From assembly GCA_013397845.1 (NCBI GenBank), contig VZTG01000015.1, positions 203,630 through 267,629 of the forward strand: 64,000 nt of DNA. The letters run 5' to 3'. The DNA is from Melanocharis versteri. Its lineage: Eukaryota; Chordata; Aves; Passeriformes; Melanocharitidae. Below, piece by piece: positions 12,146-24,008 of the stretch. Position numbers and translations under genes: made by a program. Below the pieces are notes generated by a model. It made no database searches. It had not been told where the DNA came from and saw only the letters and a list, made by a program, of their open reading frames with translations. Numbering within the stretch: the first letter of the stretch is position 1; every line of letters begins with the position of its first letter.

Positions 12146-15100
12146 GTAAGGAAAGGTGGCTATTCACTATTGATGTGCAGAAGCCTCACAGGTGGGGTCA
12201 CAATGCCCCTGGTGCTGAAACAGCATTGTACGGTACCCTGTAACAACACCCCTGCACTGCAAGAGGGTGTGCTCTGCACAAGCACCCACCTCCAGACACA
12301 GACAGAGGCAAAACACCAGCAAAGCAATGAACGGTGCATCCGCTGCCATGGAAAACTCGTTGCTGATGGTCCAGGAGTGCCTGAGTTTGGAGCTGCTGGA
12401 AAAGCCAATAGGGACATGAATGCCCTGAATATTATCTCTGAGCAACGAAGGGCAGTGCACCTGGTTCAGAGAAATTTTTGGTTTCATTTAAGAGCTTTTA
12501 TAGAGCTGATAGGCTTGAAATGTCATGAGTGTGATTTCAATGAAGTGATCAGGGATAAAAGCCTATGAAAATGAGAAGTAAATGTTAATGGTTTTGGCTG
12601 TAGACCATGATGTTTTGGAGCTGAAGACAAGAAAGTTTTGAGAAATGCTGCGCTTCATAATTATCTGAGGAATTTTAAACAAATGTGTACTCTTTGATAT
12701 ATTTAAAAAATTTTACAGCCATAATTTTCTAGTGAAAAGGTTTTATTATTTGGTATTTTATTTCAGTTCAGCATGATCAATGCAGTGTGACAGTAACCAT
12801 AAGAAATTCACAGTAAAGACTGATGGACAAATGACATGACAAATGGAAATGTTATTAACATGCTATTAATATACATAAGATGCAAGAATAACTCTCCATC
12901 GAGTTATTCTATTGTAGAGAATGAAGAAATTTTGTAAAGTTCACTGCAACAGTATTAAATGTCTAGTGGGATATCTAGAGAAAGACAAAAATGAAAATGT
13001 AGAAAAGGAAATTTTGGTGGAAGAACAGAAGCTTCCTTAAAGAAAAGTTGTAGGCCAAGATTCTTGGTCTTAGACCAAGAGTAAATTGGTAATATCAATC
13101 TGGTAAAAAAACTTGTAAAAAACCCAACTTTAAGATGTATCCAGTGGCTTAAGATAAATGTAATGCAAATAAGAATTCATGTTCTTATAGATAAGGAGAA
13201 CTTGACAGTTTTTCCTAAAGATATATTATTCTTTTTTTTCATTAAAATAGTGAAAATCACATCCATTTCACTGGTTTCCTAATAAACCTCAGAAATAAAG
13301 CTCACACTTGGTATTTGCAGTTGATCTAGATCTGGTGTTTATTGATTCTTTAGGAATATTTTTAATTAGAATAAGAAAAAAAAAGGGACATGCAGCTGGC
13401 TGCATCTGTCTCCTCTTCCTGTCTGTATAGCTACGATGGCCAGTGGAGACAGTAGGAGTCTGCTGCTTTTCCAGAAAACTGGATAATTAAGATTGCTACT
13501 GTGAAGAGCAAGTACAGGAATTCCCTCTTTTTTTTTTGTCCATTCTAGTACTTCACTGGAAACATATTGCTAAAGAGGGAAACAAAGAGCAGAGAAACCA
13601 TGCAAGAAAAAAATAGATATTTAGGATGTGACCATCAATATTAAAAAGCACTTGCACAAAGTGCATATGATAACCAGACAGAGCACGAAATTCTTCCCAT
13701 CAATAGTGTACATTCAGCGATGACGTCCCATTGGGATGTATAAATTCAACGTCCCCAGAAGGCACTGGATAATTTCACTAAGTTCTGAAGTGCAGAAAAA
13801 TATTTGTTGCAACACTGTCACCCCTGTGCGTAACACCTTCTGGTCACAGGCCATGAAAAGAGCGTGAATGGTCTCCTGCATGGGAAGCTGAAACCTCTAC
13901 CCTGGGACCTTCAAACAGAAGAACGAATGTTCAGCTGAAGGGAGGGCACGTGGCTGGCAGCTGGCAGGGTGTTTACTGAGTGAAGGGTCCTTGCTGACAG
14001 TGCAGCTACACACAAGCTTCAAAATGGGAAGGGCTCTGTGAAGGGAGATGGCAGCACTCACTCGTGTCCTGTGTCGTAGAGTTCTTCTACAGCACAAACA
14101 AGGGCCTGCAAAGCCTCCACAGACAAAGTGCCTCTTGTCTTCTTTTGTGTTACCCTTCCCTCCCGTGGTCTACTCCTGCCCATGCCTCCCCCTTCCCTTT
14201 TTATTTTCTCTTGCTGAGCACAAGATTTAAACCTCTTCAAAACAGGTTGTTTCCAGATGCAAGCTCCAAGTTCCACATCAGTAGCTTTTTGCCCCTCTCC
14301 AAGGGCCAAGTAGAGGAAGGAACACATGGTTTGCCCCACAATTCCACCCTCCAGCACTCACTGAAACCCTACAGGATGTACTCTGTCCCAGACAAACCCC
14401 TTTTTGCATCCCTTGGCTTAACGTGCTGAATTACCAACTTGTTTGGTCCTGTCTTTTTCCACTGGTTAGGTGTCTGGGACCAGCATTTCCCTGGACTTTC
14501 TAACAAGCTGGTACTAGTGGTTTGTCTGCACTCTCCACCAGCACTGCCGTGTACCACGAGAAAAACCTCATGAGTCCAAATGAAACACCACATTGTGTCA
14601 TTAATAAACTGCACCTTGAGCACCAAAGGATGACAAGGTAATGTTAGCTATTTCTGTGGCCTAGGACAATTTAAAAGCACAAATGGCAGCAGCTTAAGTG
14701 ACTCCTGCCAGGAGTCTTTGAAACTATGCCAGGCCAAAACAGGTTAATAAAAGAAAACCAAACAGTATTTGCCACCTGTGAGTTTGAAAGCAGAAAAAAA
14801 AACCATTAAAAAACCCTCCCAGACCTGTATAAACCATCAGCTGTAGTTATGCCACAGAAAAGAGCTTTAAAACACGTTACTTAAGTGCAGAAAATAAAAA
14901 AATCAAAACCATGTTTGTTCAATATTTCAGCCCGTCTACTTCTTTTTTGGAGAGGGGATAGATTTAAAATAAAAAGAAATAATTAGAGCAGGCTTTGAAG
15001 GGTAAGTGAAGAAATTTAAGCTTAGTATGATTTCAGAGGAGCTTTCTGACATCCACAGACCAGACACATCATTCATAGTCTGTGCATGTATAGCTGAGCA

Positions 15101-16985
15101 CCCTCCAGCACACTGACTACCCACAAGGTGCCTGGTGGAGTGCCTAAGGATCTTGCCAATACCTAACTTTGGCAGCACAGCTGGACTGACCTACTATTTT
15201 CTATTTACGTATTTACTGAGAGAGTTTTTCTGTCAGAACAGTGGCAGGCAGTGGGGAAGAGGCACCAGAGCCCATCATTCACCATGCTACATCTGGGATG
15301 TGGTCTTGTGTGATTGCTCTCCTAGTCCCTAAAAGACCACTTTGCAAATGGACAGGAAACTGAGGCTCCCCTTGCTCTTGCCCAGCTGCTTGGTGGCTGA
15401 TGCTGCATCCACACAAGAGTCGGGGTCCCAGTGGGGGTCATGATCCAGGCTGTCATCTGGGTTCCCTCTCCCAGACCGCTGCCTTTTTGGCGCCTGGTGC
15501 TGGAGGATGCAGGGCTGGGCACAACCCACACGCCTCAAAGGCCTGCAATCAGAGAGCCACTCTTTTGCAGGAGGACTTCATCCCTCTCCCCCACCTTTCC
15601 CCTGCTGCAGCAAAAGCTGCTGGCCAGCACGGTGGTACAGGGCGGCTCCATGGCACCGGGGGCAAAGGCACTGCGATTCTCCCTTGATCAGTCATCTCTA
15701 TCTTTCTAACTGGCTGGGGAAAACAGAACTTCTGCCTGATTCCCTCTCTGTTCTGAGCATGTGAGACTCAGCACACAGGATGCAACGGCATCATGCAGTG
15801 GTCAAAATCACTTTTGAATGAAGGGGAAATTTCTAGCACATCTGAAGAAACTTCTGCAGTGTCTCTCAGAAAACATTGCATGTGTCCACTGTAAGTTTAA
15901 GACAAAGTGTACAGAGCTGATGCAGAGTCTTTTTAGTAATGGCTAATGAGGTGAAAAACTAATAGAAAGATGAAACAATGGGCTCTTACACAGATACAGA
16001 CACAGAACTAAAAAGTATGCAAATTTCATTTTTCAATAGGCATTTTAATGGTAGGAATAAAAACTTGGAAAATTCCAGGTAATGAATAATCAGAGCAGTA
16101 AGCAGGCATGGTGTGCCAGTAGATGTAGCTCAATAACAGAAAAAAATAGGGCCAAGTCATATCTTATTGTGAAAGGCAGATTCAAGTAAACTAGGTTATA
16201 TGGAAAAAGGATAGTTTAGCAAAAGGTTAAATCCAGGGCTTTAGTTCAAAATTACTAAATAATTCTTACTCTCAGTTTACCCTAAGACTTACCAGAAATT
16301 TCTACAACATGTCTTTCTTCAATTAGCAATGCATCTGCTAAGGGAACAGAACAACCATGGTGGGAGCAGCACATTCTGTCACATAAGGTGTGCCAGTAGC
16401 CCAGTGTTTTCAGATGTGTTGATCCCAGCTAGACACACACATCTCCTTCCCCTTGCTAAGAAAAGAGTATTTCACATAATGAGATGACTAATTATGGATG
16501 TGTGCATGCTTGTGGGCAAAGGCAGGAGAGTGGCATGCTGGGGAATACAGCTCACTTAGACTCAGTGAGGCACCCTGCAGACCCTTTCTATCTTTACATT
16601 AAGAACTTTTACATGTCTGGGGATACAATCTGCATACTGGATTGTAAACCACAAAGGAGTTCAGGGGCAATTCTAAAAGGAAATTAAAGACAGGTCAGCC
16701 TCCACAAACGCATAGTAAAAATGATGCTGTATGCTGTCCATGCAGAGGTCTGTTTCATGGCCCTGCTGTGCCAATGACTAACTCCTTTTCAGACAGAGGT
16801 TAACAGTGAACGTTTTGACAAGCTAGAGACAAAAGAAGTGACCTTAGAAAGAGAACTCTGTTAAAAAATGGATTTCTTTGCTTTGCTGTCAAGAGGAACA
16901 ATAGCTATTAGCTGTTATAGTAAATCACCAGTTGCTAATTTATAAAGGCTTTCAAACACTTGATTATCTGTGTGAATGATGGATC
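12146..16985. other. non-coding stretch, no gene recognised
   Basis: About 4.8 kb without a named repeat or gene. A + strand frame of 142 codons spans 12140-12568, starting inside the truncated LTR; its product has no recognisable domain. GC is higher near 13900-14600 and 15240-15700, where several antisense open frames overlap. A polar - strand frame at 15329-15538 is discussed under findings. Positions 12640-13400 are very AT-rich. Confidence 0.5.
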
Positions 16986-17154
16986 CCATTGTGCAAGCTG
17001 CAATGCACCCTGAGCCCAATCCAGCAGAGCTTTTAAGCATGTGCTTCATATTAGGCATGTGAGAAAACACAGTAAGATTAACAAGTCTGAGTTTAGCATA
17101 TGTTTAAGTGCTTTACTGGACTAGGGTCAGAGTGCATTGCAACTTGCAGCATGG
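16986..17154. repeat. imperfect palindrome, MITE-like old repeat
   Basis: The left arm (16986-17050) and right arm (17090-17154) are inverted copies. CCATTGTGCAAGCTGCAATGC at the left end matches the reverse complement of the right end at 18 of 21 bases; the next 24 bases match at 18, then the similarity fades toward a centre of about 40 bp. The core motifs AAGCATGTGCTT and CATATGTTTAAGTGCTTTACTGG resemble a palindromic ancient repeat spread through birds, crocodilians and turtles. It encodes no protein. A non-autonomous DNA transposon is the likeliest origin, but no target duplication was identified. Confidence 0.75.
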
Positions 17155-19659
17155 ACTTCTACAAGAATGTAAGTGCTTGTGTCCGAAAACAACAGTACAT
17201 GATGGAAACCTATTTGAAACTGTAGTCCATTTCTGGATATCTTAAGCTACCATTCTATGTTCCATTTGGTGAAGAAATTCTTCTAAATTAGCAGAATTAC
17301 AGCTATGTATCTGCAGGTGGAGACTGATGAATGGCATCTTCTGCTCACCTGATCTATCTACCTCTGAACTAGAGTACCAAATAAAGAAAATCAATCCAAC
17401 ACTCAGGAGGATCTTCCTTTACATTTTACAAAACCTTGACATTATCAATGTCCCACACCTAGACTTCATCTAGCCTAATTGTCTTGCCAGTCAGGAATCT
17501 ATATCTAGCTTCAGGAAGATGAGGAAAAAAGTATACTATAAGAAAGGTGATAAAATAATGACACTGTCACAGCCTGATTACAATGCAAAGGAAGGGGATT
17601 GCAGCTGTTTAGCCCTCCCTTCTCCCTTCCAGCAAGCATGTTACCAGATATGTTCAGTCGGATTCTTTGGGGGATTTTTTCCTCTTTCTTTTTAAATCAT
17701 TTTAACTTGACATCGGCAAACTTCTTATGTTTCTACAGAATATTCATGACCTGTGACAACTCACCCCCACTTAGGTTGGTAGAATGTGTGTTTGCAAGCA
17801 CCAGCACCAAATCAAGCTCTGTTAAAACCATAAACCCTTCTGAAACAAACAGTGTTGTGCACATGCTAAATAAGTGGAGAACTGAGCCACAATATATGCC
17901 AAACAATGAGTGACTGAAAGGGGGAAAGATAAAACTGCAGCTGGAAAAGGAAAGCAAACACATTATAGGTGGACAAACAGAGATGAGTGCAAGGTCCTAG
18001 CCAGCTGCCCCCTTCTTCCTGGCTCAGGAAAGAAAATAGTTTTGAAGTCCTAAGGTCACAGACAAAGTAGAAGAGAGGGCAAGAGCCAGATCTGGAGCTG
18101 AAGCACTTGCACATTTCAAGGGGTGTTGTGGCAAAAAAATAACTGAGTGGTGATTTGAATGGGAAATGAAGCACCTTAAAGGGAAATTAATGAATCAAAG
18201 GAGGCAAATCTCACCCTAACACTATAATGTTTCACAAGCTTCAGTCCACACAACATGGAGTGCAAACTTTTTTTTCTTTGTTCTAAGCACCTGCAGCAGC
18301 ATTCCCCTCATTTAGTATAATTCTTGCTGTGAATTCAGTTCATCTACACATTGAAATGCCTTTTTCATCATTATATCTTCTGTGTCCGGACATCTGGCTG
18401 CAATCTTATGCTCTGTGAATGCAAGGAGTACAATGAGATAGTATTACCTGATCATTCTTATGATTTGTGGGGCAAACCTCTTACAAGCATAAATCACTGC
18501 AACTCCTCTGAAGTGAGGGAAGCAAGGCAAAGTATCTGTCCACAAGGAGTAATGTTTTGATGTGTGTTCCATAGCAGAGGAATAAACCGTATTTATTTTT
18601 CAGTAGTGGGATAGAAGCCCTCAATAAACATTATCTTCCCCTCTTTGCCTCCCTTACTTCACCAGCTGTCTCTAATGTCTGTGAAGCTTTTAAAACGTTC
18701 CTGCTATTAGCCTTTGATTTCCCCCAGGCCCCTGACCCCCGGTGAAGGAAGGCATGGAACTTTAGATGAAGCTGTATCTCTTCAGTCCTATGCAGCTTGA
18801 GGAATTAAAAGCAGTCACACAGCCACAGAAATGAGGAAATAAGGACTACTGACTAGAAGGATGATCTAGTTCCTCTGATTCTCCCTCCTGGAAAAAAAAA
18901 TAAAAACAATTCTTACTCTTGCTCAGGCAGGACAGAAAGCCTGTCTGCATTAAATGGGGTGGTCAGGGACCAAAAGACATAATATATAGATAGACTGGTA
19001 GTTATGAATGGGCACCAGCACAGAAAATTGAAACAGCAGGCCTGAACTTGTGGTTAGCTTTTGATGACACTTAAAGACATACACACAAGGAGAAATGAAG
19101 TAAAAGTTACAGAATATATTTGCAGGGAGTGAAAACACAGAAGTGTTGAGAGGAAGATGGGAGGAAACACTGGCCATTGACATCCTGCACATGAAGGAAA
19201 AAATTATCCAACAGGGAAAATACACTGGTATCTAGCACCAAAGTTTCACATACTGCAAAGAAATTTTAATCTTCTGCATGATAGTCCCAGGTCTGTTGGC
19301 TGTGCCCTGCTGACTATCATCTCCCTGGATCATGAAATAGGGAGGTATGTTCAGATACCCAGGTCAGTTGTGCACAAGGTAACCCCTACCTGTGTGCCTA
19401 AGAATAACGCTGCACTCTAACCCTTTTCCTGGGGCGTGACACCAAGTGACATCCACTGACAGGCAACAGGGGAAGGTGGTGAGATCAGCTCCTTGGTTGT
19501 CTGTCACTCAAAGAGATCGCTTTCCCCTCACCCAGCCATACATGGACGTATTATTACACATGCACAGACACACAATAACAGTCACTGCCACGGGGTTACT
19601 CTGGAGCCCATTTTAAATGCAACAGACAAAACTGTTCCTACTAAGGGTTTCAGTACATA
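17155..19659. other. non-coding stretch, no gene recognised
   Basis: No repeat or gene is recognised. Short open frames (17599-17913 +, 17866-18174 -, 18950-19225 -) lack known domains. Confidence 0.5.
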
Positions 19660-20065
19660 GATGATGACTTAGAACGGACCTTAAGGACTCATCTTGTGTG
19701 TACAGCTGCCTCATAAGGACAGACAAATAATTCCCATGATTCTTGACAGCTTAAGGAATTTTTAAATATTTCCATTGAGTTGGATAGAGACAGTGTGACT
19801 CCTAGTCCAGTCAGTCCCTAGGTCCACTCCCCATGCTTATAATTGTAATGTCCATTCTCATGCTGAACCTGAGTCTGATTTCCTCCTACTTTTTCTAGAC
19901 ATCTGTAGTAGAAGGGGCTGCAAATAATTCCCCTTGTCCATGCAGAAGGCTTTCACAGATTACAGTATTGCTTTCTTCCCCCTCTACTATCTTGCAGATT
20001 AAATAACTGTTGTTTGTGTAGCTCTCTTTCATCAGCTACATTTTCCAGTTTGTTCTCATCAGCCT
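19660..20065 (-). mobile_element. old CR1 LINE fragment (3' region)
   Basis: The window strand carries the reverse complement of a CR1 3' region. It starts with TTAGAACGGACCTTAAGG and ACTCATCTTGTG. Toward 20000-20060 it continues with CAGATTAAATAACTG and CTCTTTCATCAGCTACATTT, matching the CR1 block usually read as AGACTAAACAACCC and CTTTCCTCATAGGTC. Divergence is high, so this is an old copy. No reading frame survives and the upper boundary is approximate. Confidence 0.6.
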
Positions 20066-23000
20066 CCTCCAAACTGTTTCCAAATGATCAACATCCCTAT
20101 CTAGACTTTTCTAACAATGTGACAAAAACAAGACAAAACTATGGAGTTTTGACCTTGGAGCAGGCGAGTTAATGTTATCTTCTACCTAAGGCAGTTAGGA
20201 CACCTGTTTTTCTCCTCTGAGCTTTTCTACTGATTATTTTATTCTTAAATGAATTCCTTCCCCATTGGCCATCTACAGCAGACTATATGACTTGTTTATC
20301 TAGACTTCTAACTTTCCTGGAGAGGAGCTTTTTGTCTGTACAATGCCTTTCAGATCTTGCCTGAAGCAGCTCAAAAATCCTTTATAAAATAATTGGACAT
20401 GATATTTTTTAGCCTCCTTTTTTTTCCCCAGATTTACCAGAAATTAAGGCCATAATCTTCAAATCTGTGTCTATCACATTGATTTAAATATTTGTTATCC
20501 ATAAATAATGCCATTTTTAGTCTCTGGTAAAACCTCTCAAATTCTCTTTTCTCAACTGAGATCTCTATGTTCAAATTGAGACAGAAAAAATGCAGGAAGG
20601 CAGTCCTAAGCTGTTCAATTAGCTATTCAGTTTGCAATAAAATAATTATATAGGCTGAATTTCTATGTTTTCCCTTGAGAATCTGGCACTTGTCTCTTAG
20701 ACTCGAGAGTGCACAGGTGGGCTACTGTGCAAATGTGTTATCTACCAACATGATGCTGCTCTGGGGGGAAATAAGCAATGGTCCCACTCTCTCTGCAATC
20801 TCTTTTCTTCTTCCTTCACCAAACCGCTTTGGCAAGCCCCACAGTAGAATTCCTCCCTCTGCATTGACAACCCCCCTGTTCCTATCTCCCTTGGAGCTTC
20901 CCAAGGGTGTTACAGAACAGCCACTTTCATTTAGGCCTGCTGTTCTCTTATACCTGAGAGCTGATGCAGCTGGTACTGCACTCAGGTTCTGCTGGGCTTC
21001 CAGCTTGACATGGAGATACTTAAGACTGTAGGATGTGAAGGAGCTAGCTGAAGTAATCAAAATTACTGTAAAAAAAAGCTTTAACACTGAATCCCTGTGG
21101 TTATCTGTCTTACTGTTCAGTGTTTTGTCTACAGGTAAAGTATTTTAAATATTTGTGGGGAGTAGATGAGATACAAAGAAACAAGTTGATCTGTCATCAA
21201 CTAGTGGAAACTTTGCTGACCAAAAAAGTAAAGGACATTTTTAAAAATTAAATCAAAATGTATTTTGAAACATGACTTCACTTTTCTCTTGTTGAAGAGA
21301 CATGAAACAGACAATCTTCTTTATTTCATGCCATACATGCAGCTGACATCTGCAGCAAGGAGTTGGAATGAGATATATGCATCTGGTACAACTTGATCAA
21401 ACTTAGTCACTGCAAACTTTTCTTACACTCTGCAAGAGAACTTTACTCCTCTAGAAGCTAAAATAAATAACAGCCTTTTTAAAAAGGACCCATCTTTTCC
21501 TCATTTTCTTCAAGATTTTGCCATCATACAGAAATACCTACTGGTTCTAATGCATAGCACAAAAACAGAGATATCTAAATATAAGGAGAGAATAACTATT
21601 AACACATTCTCTCACCACATCTTTTCCTAGCAACATGCTTTGAATATCACACAAAGTGATTTAAAGATGTATAGTCACATATTAGAATATACTACCATTT
21701 ACTCTCCTTCAGATTCTCTACAGAAAAAAACACAGACTGTGAGAAGGGCCAGAATAGGTGTGAGTCTACCACATCAAGAAAGCAGGGACAAGCCCTCTCC
21801 TCTGACCTGTCTACACATGGAATTGCTCTCTCACACTCCTACTTTTCCATCTAGGATCAGGGCGATCTCACCAGGGAAGAATCCTGGAAAACTCTGCCTT
21901 TTCCTTTCTCTCTATTTTTTTTTTTTCTTCAGGACTGCATACAGACAGCAAGGGGAAAGTTCTGGAGAAATAGCAACAGTGTTTGAGCCAATGGTCTGCT
22001 TTGCACAAAGCATGTGTAATTCTTTCCTTCCACTATTCACACACTAATTCCCCAGCCACAGCCTTGTATTCTCCCACATAATCATAAGAGGAATGATTGC
22101 AACAGATTTCAACAGTCGAGTAGCCAACGGAGCAACCAGCAGTACTGGGGAAAATGTAAGCTGAGAAGACAGACTAGCCAAGCAATGAAAAAAAAAAAAA
22201 AGGCAAGCTGTGAGATATATTACTGGAATCCAGACAAGAAAAATGTCTGTTCTGGCACCACCACAACCAAACAACAATAGCAGGTTATGACCCACACTGT
22301 ACTTGGGGAATTAGGCACACAGCCTTTGCATTCAGCCTTCTCACAGGGGTATGAGGTAAGGTCATGCCGTGCTGGTTCACAACCTTCTGTAACTCATCAT
22401 ATTATGAAACACAAATTGGCACATGGAGAGAGAGAAAAGGAGAAAGGAACGGAAACTTTGGGGAGGGTGTTCCCATCCATCCCTCTCATACCCTGACAAA
22501 GCTCTTCAGCCACACACTCGGACATTCCTCATCTATTTTATTTCTGTAGAGAGTGTACTGTATTGTTTACATGTCATGTCTCATTGAAGCTGGTGAGGGA
22601 AGGATTAAACATCTGGAGTTTTGGGCAGCTGTTTTGCAACCCTTGTTGTTTGAAGAAACACTGTTTTCAGTTACCTCTGCATTGTCATGTCAAATCCTGG
22701 CCATATTTAAACACTTTTTCTTCTCTGTTGACTGAAAAGATGTACTCCTTTCTTTCTTTCCACTCTTAAAATGTACATTTATACACACATATATGAAGAG
22801 AAAATACCCTGACTTTTTAAGCTCTGAAAGCTTAACTGTTAGACAATTTTTTGCAAAAGATATGCATTAGAAATTACTAAAGCTGTCTTTTTGTTTTTTT
22901 GTTTGCCTGGTTTGTTGCTATTGTTTTTCCCCAGAGCAGGAAAATCAGTAATTGGACCAGTTTTCATTAATCTGATCTGTACATTATTAATTAACCGTAC

Positions 23001-23554
23001 AGGCACTCGATCACAGAACATTACTTTTAAAGCATATTCCTGTTTTTTGTATGTGACATAGCTCTGCACAGGCAGTCAGCGTGACACATAGAGAAGGTTT
23101 ACATGTAGCTCCAAGTCAATAAACAGGTAATTTTTAATCCAGACACAGACATTATCCAAGCCCTCGAAAAGGATTTTTGAATTCACCTGCAAGTGGGAAT
23201 TTAACATAGGAAGAAATCTTAGGTACTGACGCATTATACCCTTAAATTATAACATAGACAAGATGACACACAGAAAAGTATAAGCTTGAAATTTCACTAT
23301 CAGGTGAAGATTTTTCAATACCTAATAAATCATGGTCTGACCTCTGGGCTCCCCTCTCCTGACAAACACACACATAAGCATCTTTTTGAGAATGTTACTC
23401 TTTTAGGAAGGATGGTTCGTTTCTTTTTCTCTCTGTTTTAACATTACCTCAAAATCACTACTTTTGGGAGCTCCTATAATTCCACATGTTTTCTAGAGTT
23501 TACAGCTGGTGAGTGTCAGAAGGTGTAGTCTGCCACGAAACAGGTATCATGAGC
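20066..23554. other. non-coding stretch, no gene recognised
   Basis: About 3.5 kb with no recognised gene or transposon. There are only homopolymer runs (for example T near 21917-21928, A near 22189-22201) and chance open frames on both strands at 20675-21087 and 21640-22047. Confidence 0.5.
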
Positions 23555-23629
23555 AAAAAAACCCAACCCAACCCAACCCAACCCAAACCAAACCAAACCC
23601 AAGCAAAAAAACCCAAGCAAAACAAAAAA
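23555..23629 (+). repeat. CCCAA pentanucleotide-type repeat
   Basis: Several tandem CCCAA units degrade into CCAAA and AAAACCCAAGC variants. On the - strand this reads TTGGG, similar to but not the same as the vertebrate telomere unit TTAGGG. It creates artefact frames such as a Pro/Thr/Asn-rich one on + and a Gly/Trp/Leu-rich one on -. Confidence 0.9.
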
Positions 23630-23966
23630 GAATCAAGTCCCCTACAGATAAAAATTATTTCCTTAATGTGAAAGCACTGGATATATTTGGCCCGCAGCAT
23701 CTTCTGCTCCTCTGGCATCATGAAGCCCAGGGAAGCAGAAATCTAATAATCACATCTTCTTAATGAGAACTTTCTCTTTTGATGGGTCCAAAAGGTCCAG
23801 CACCGAACACTTTCCATCTGAATGCCTGCAGGTACGCACTGCTAAGGTGAGTGGTGTCTATCCTCTGTTGAAATAACTCTGCTGACATACTCCTGTGCTA
23901 TGGAAATCATTCCCTTGTCAGTCTGGATTTCAAATGGGACAGGCTGCAACACTTTCCTGACCTGCA
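23630..23966. other. unique non-coding DNA
   Basis: No gene or repeat is recognised. Confidence 0.5.
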
Positions 23967-24008
23967 TCCCACTGTACACTATATCCCACTGTACACTATA
24001 TCTCACTG
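23967..24008 (+). repeat. 17-bp tandem repeat, about 2.5 copies
   Basis: TCCCACTGTACACTATA occurs exactly at 23967-23983 and 23984-24000, followed by a partial degraded third copy TCTCACTG. The identity of the first two copies suggests a recent slippage or duplication event. Confidence 0.9.

Noticed and set aside
12167..12487. 106-codon - strand frame with Cys residues
   Set aside because: It is antisense to the frame at 12140-12568 and has no ordered cysteine motif.
23555..23629. Interstitial telomere repeat
   Set aside because: The unit is CCCAA/TTGGG and degenerate, not CCCTAA/TTAGGG.
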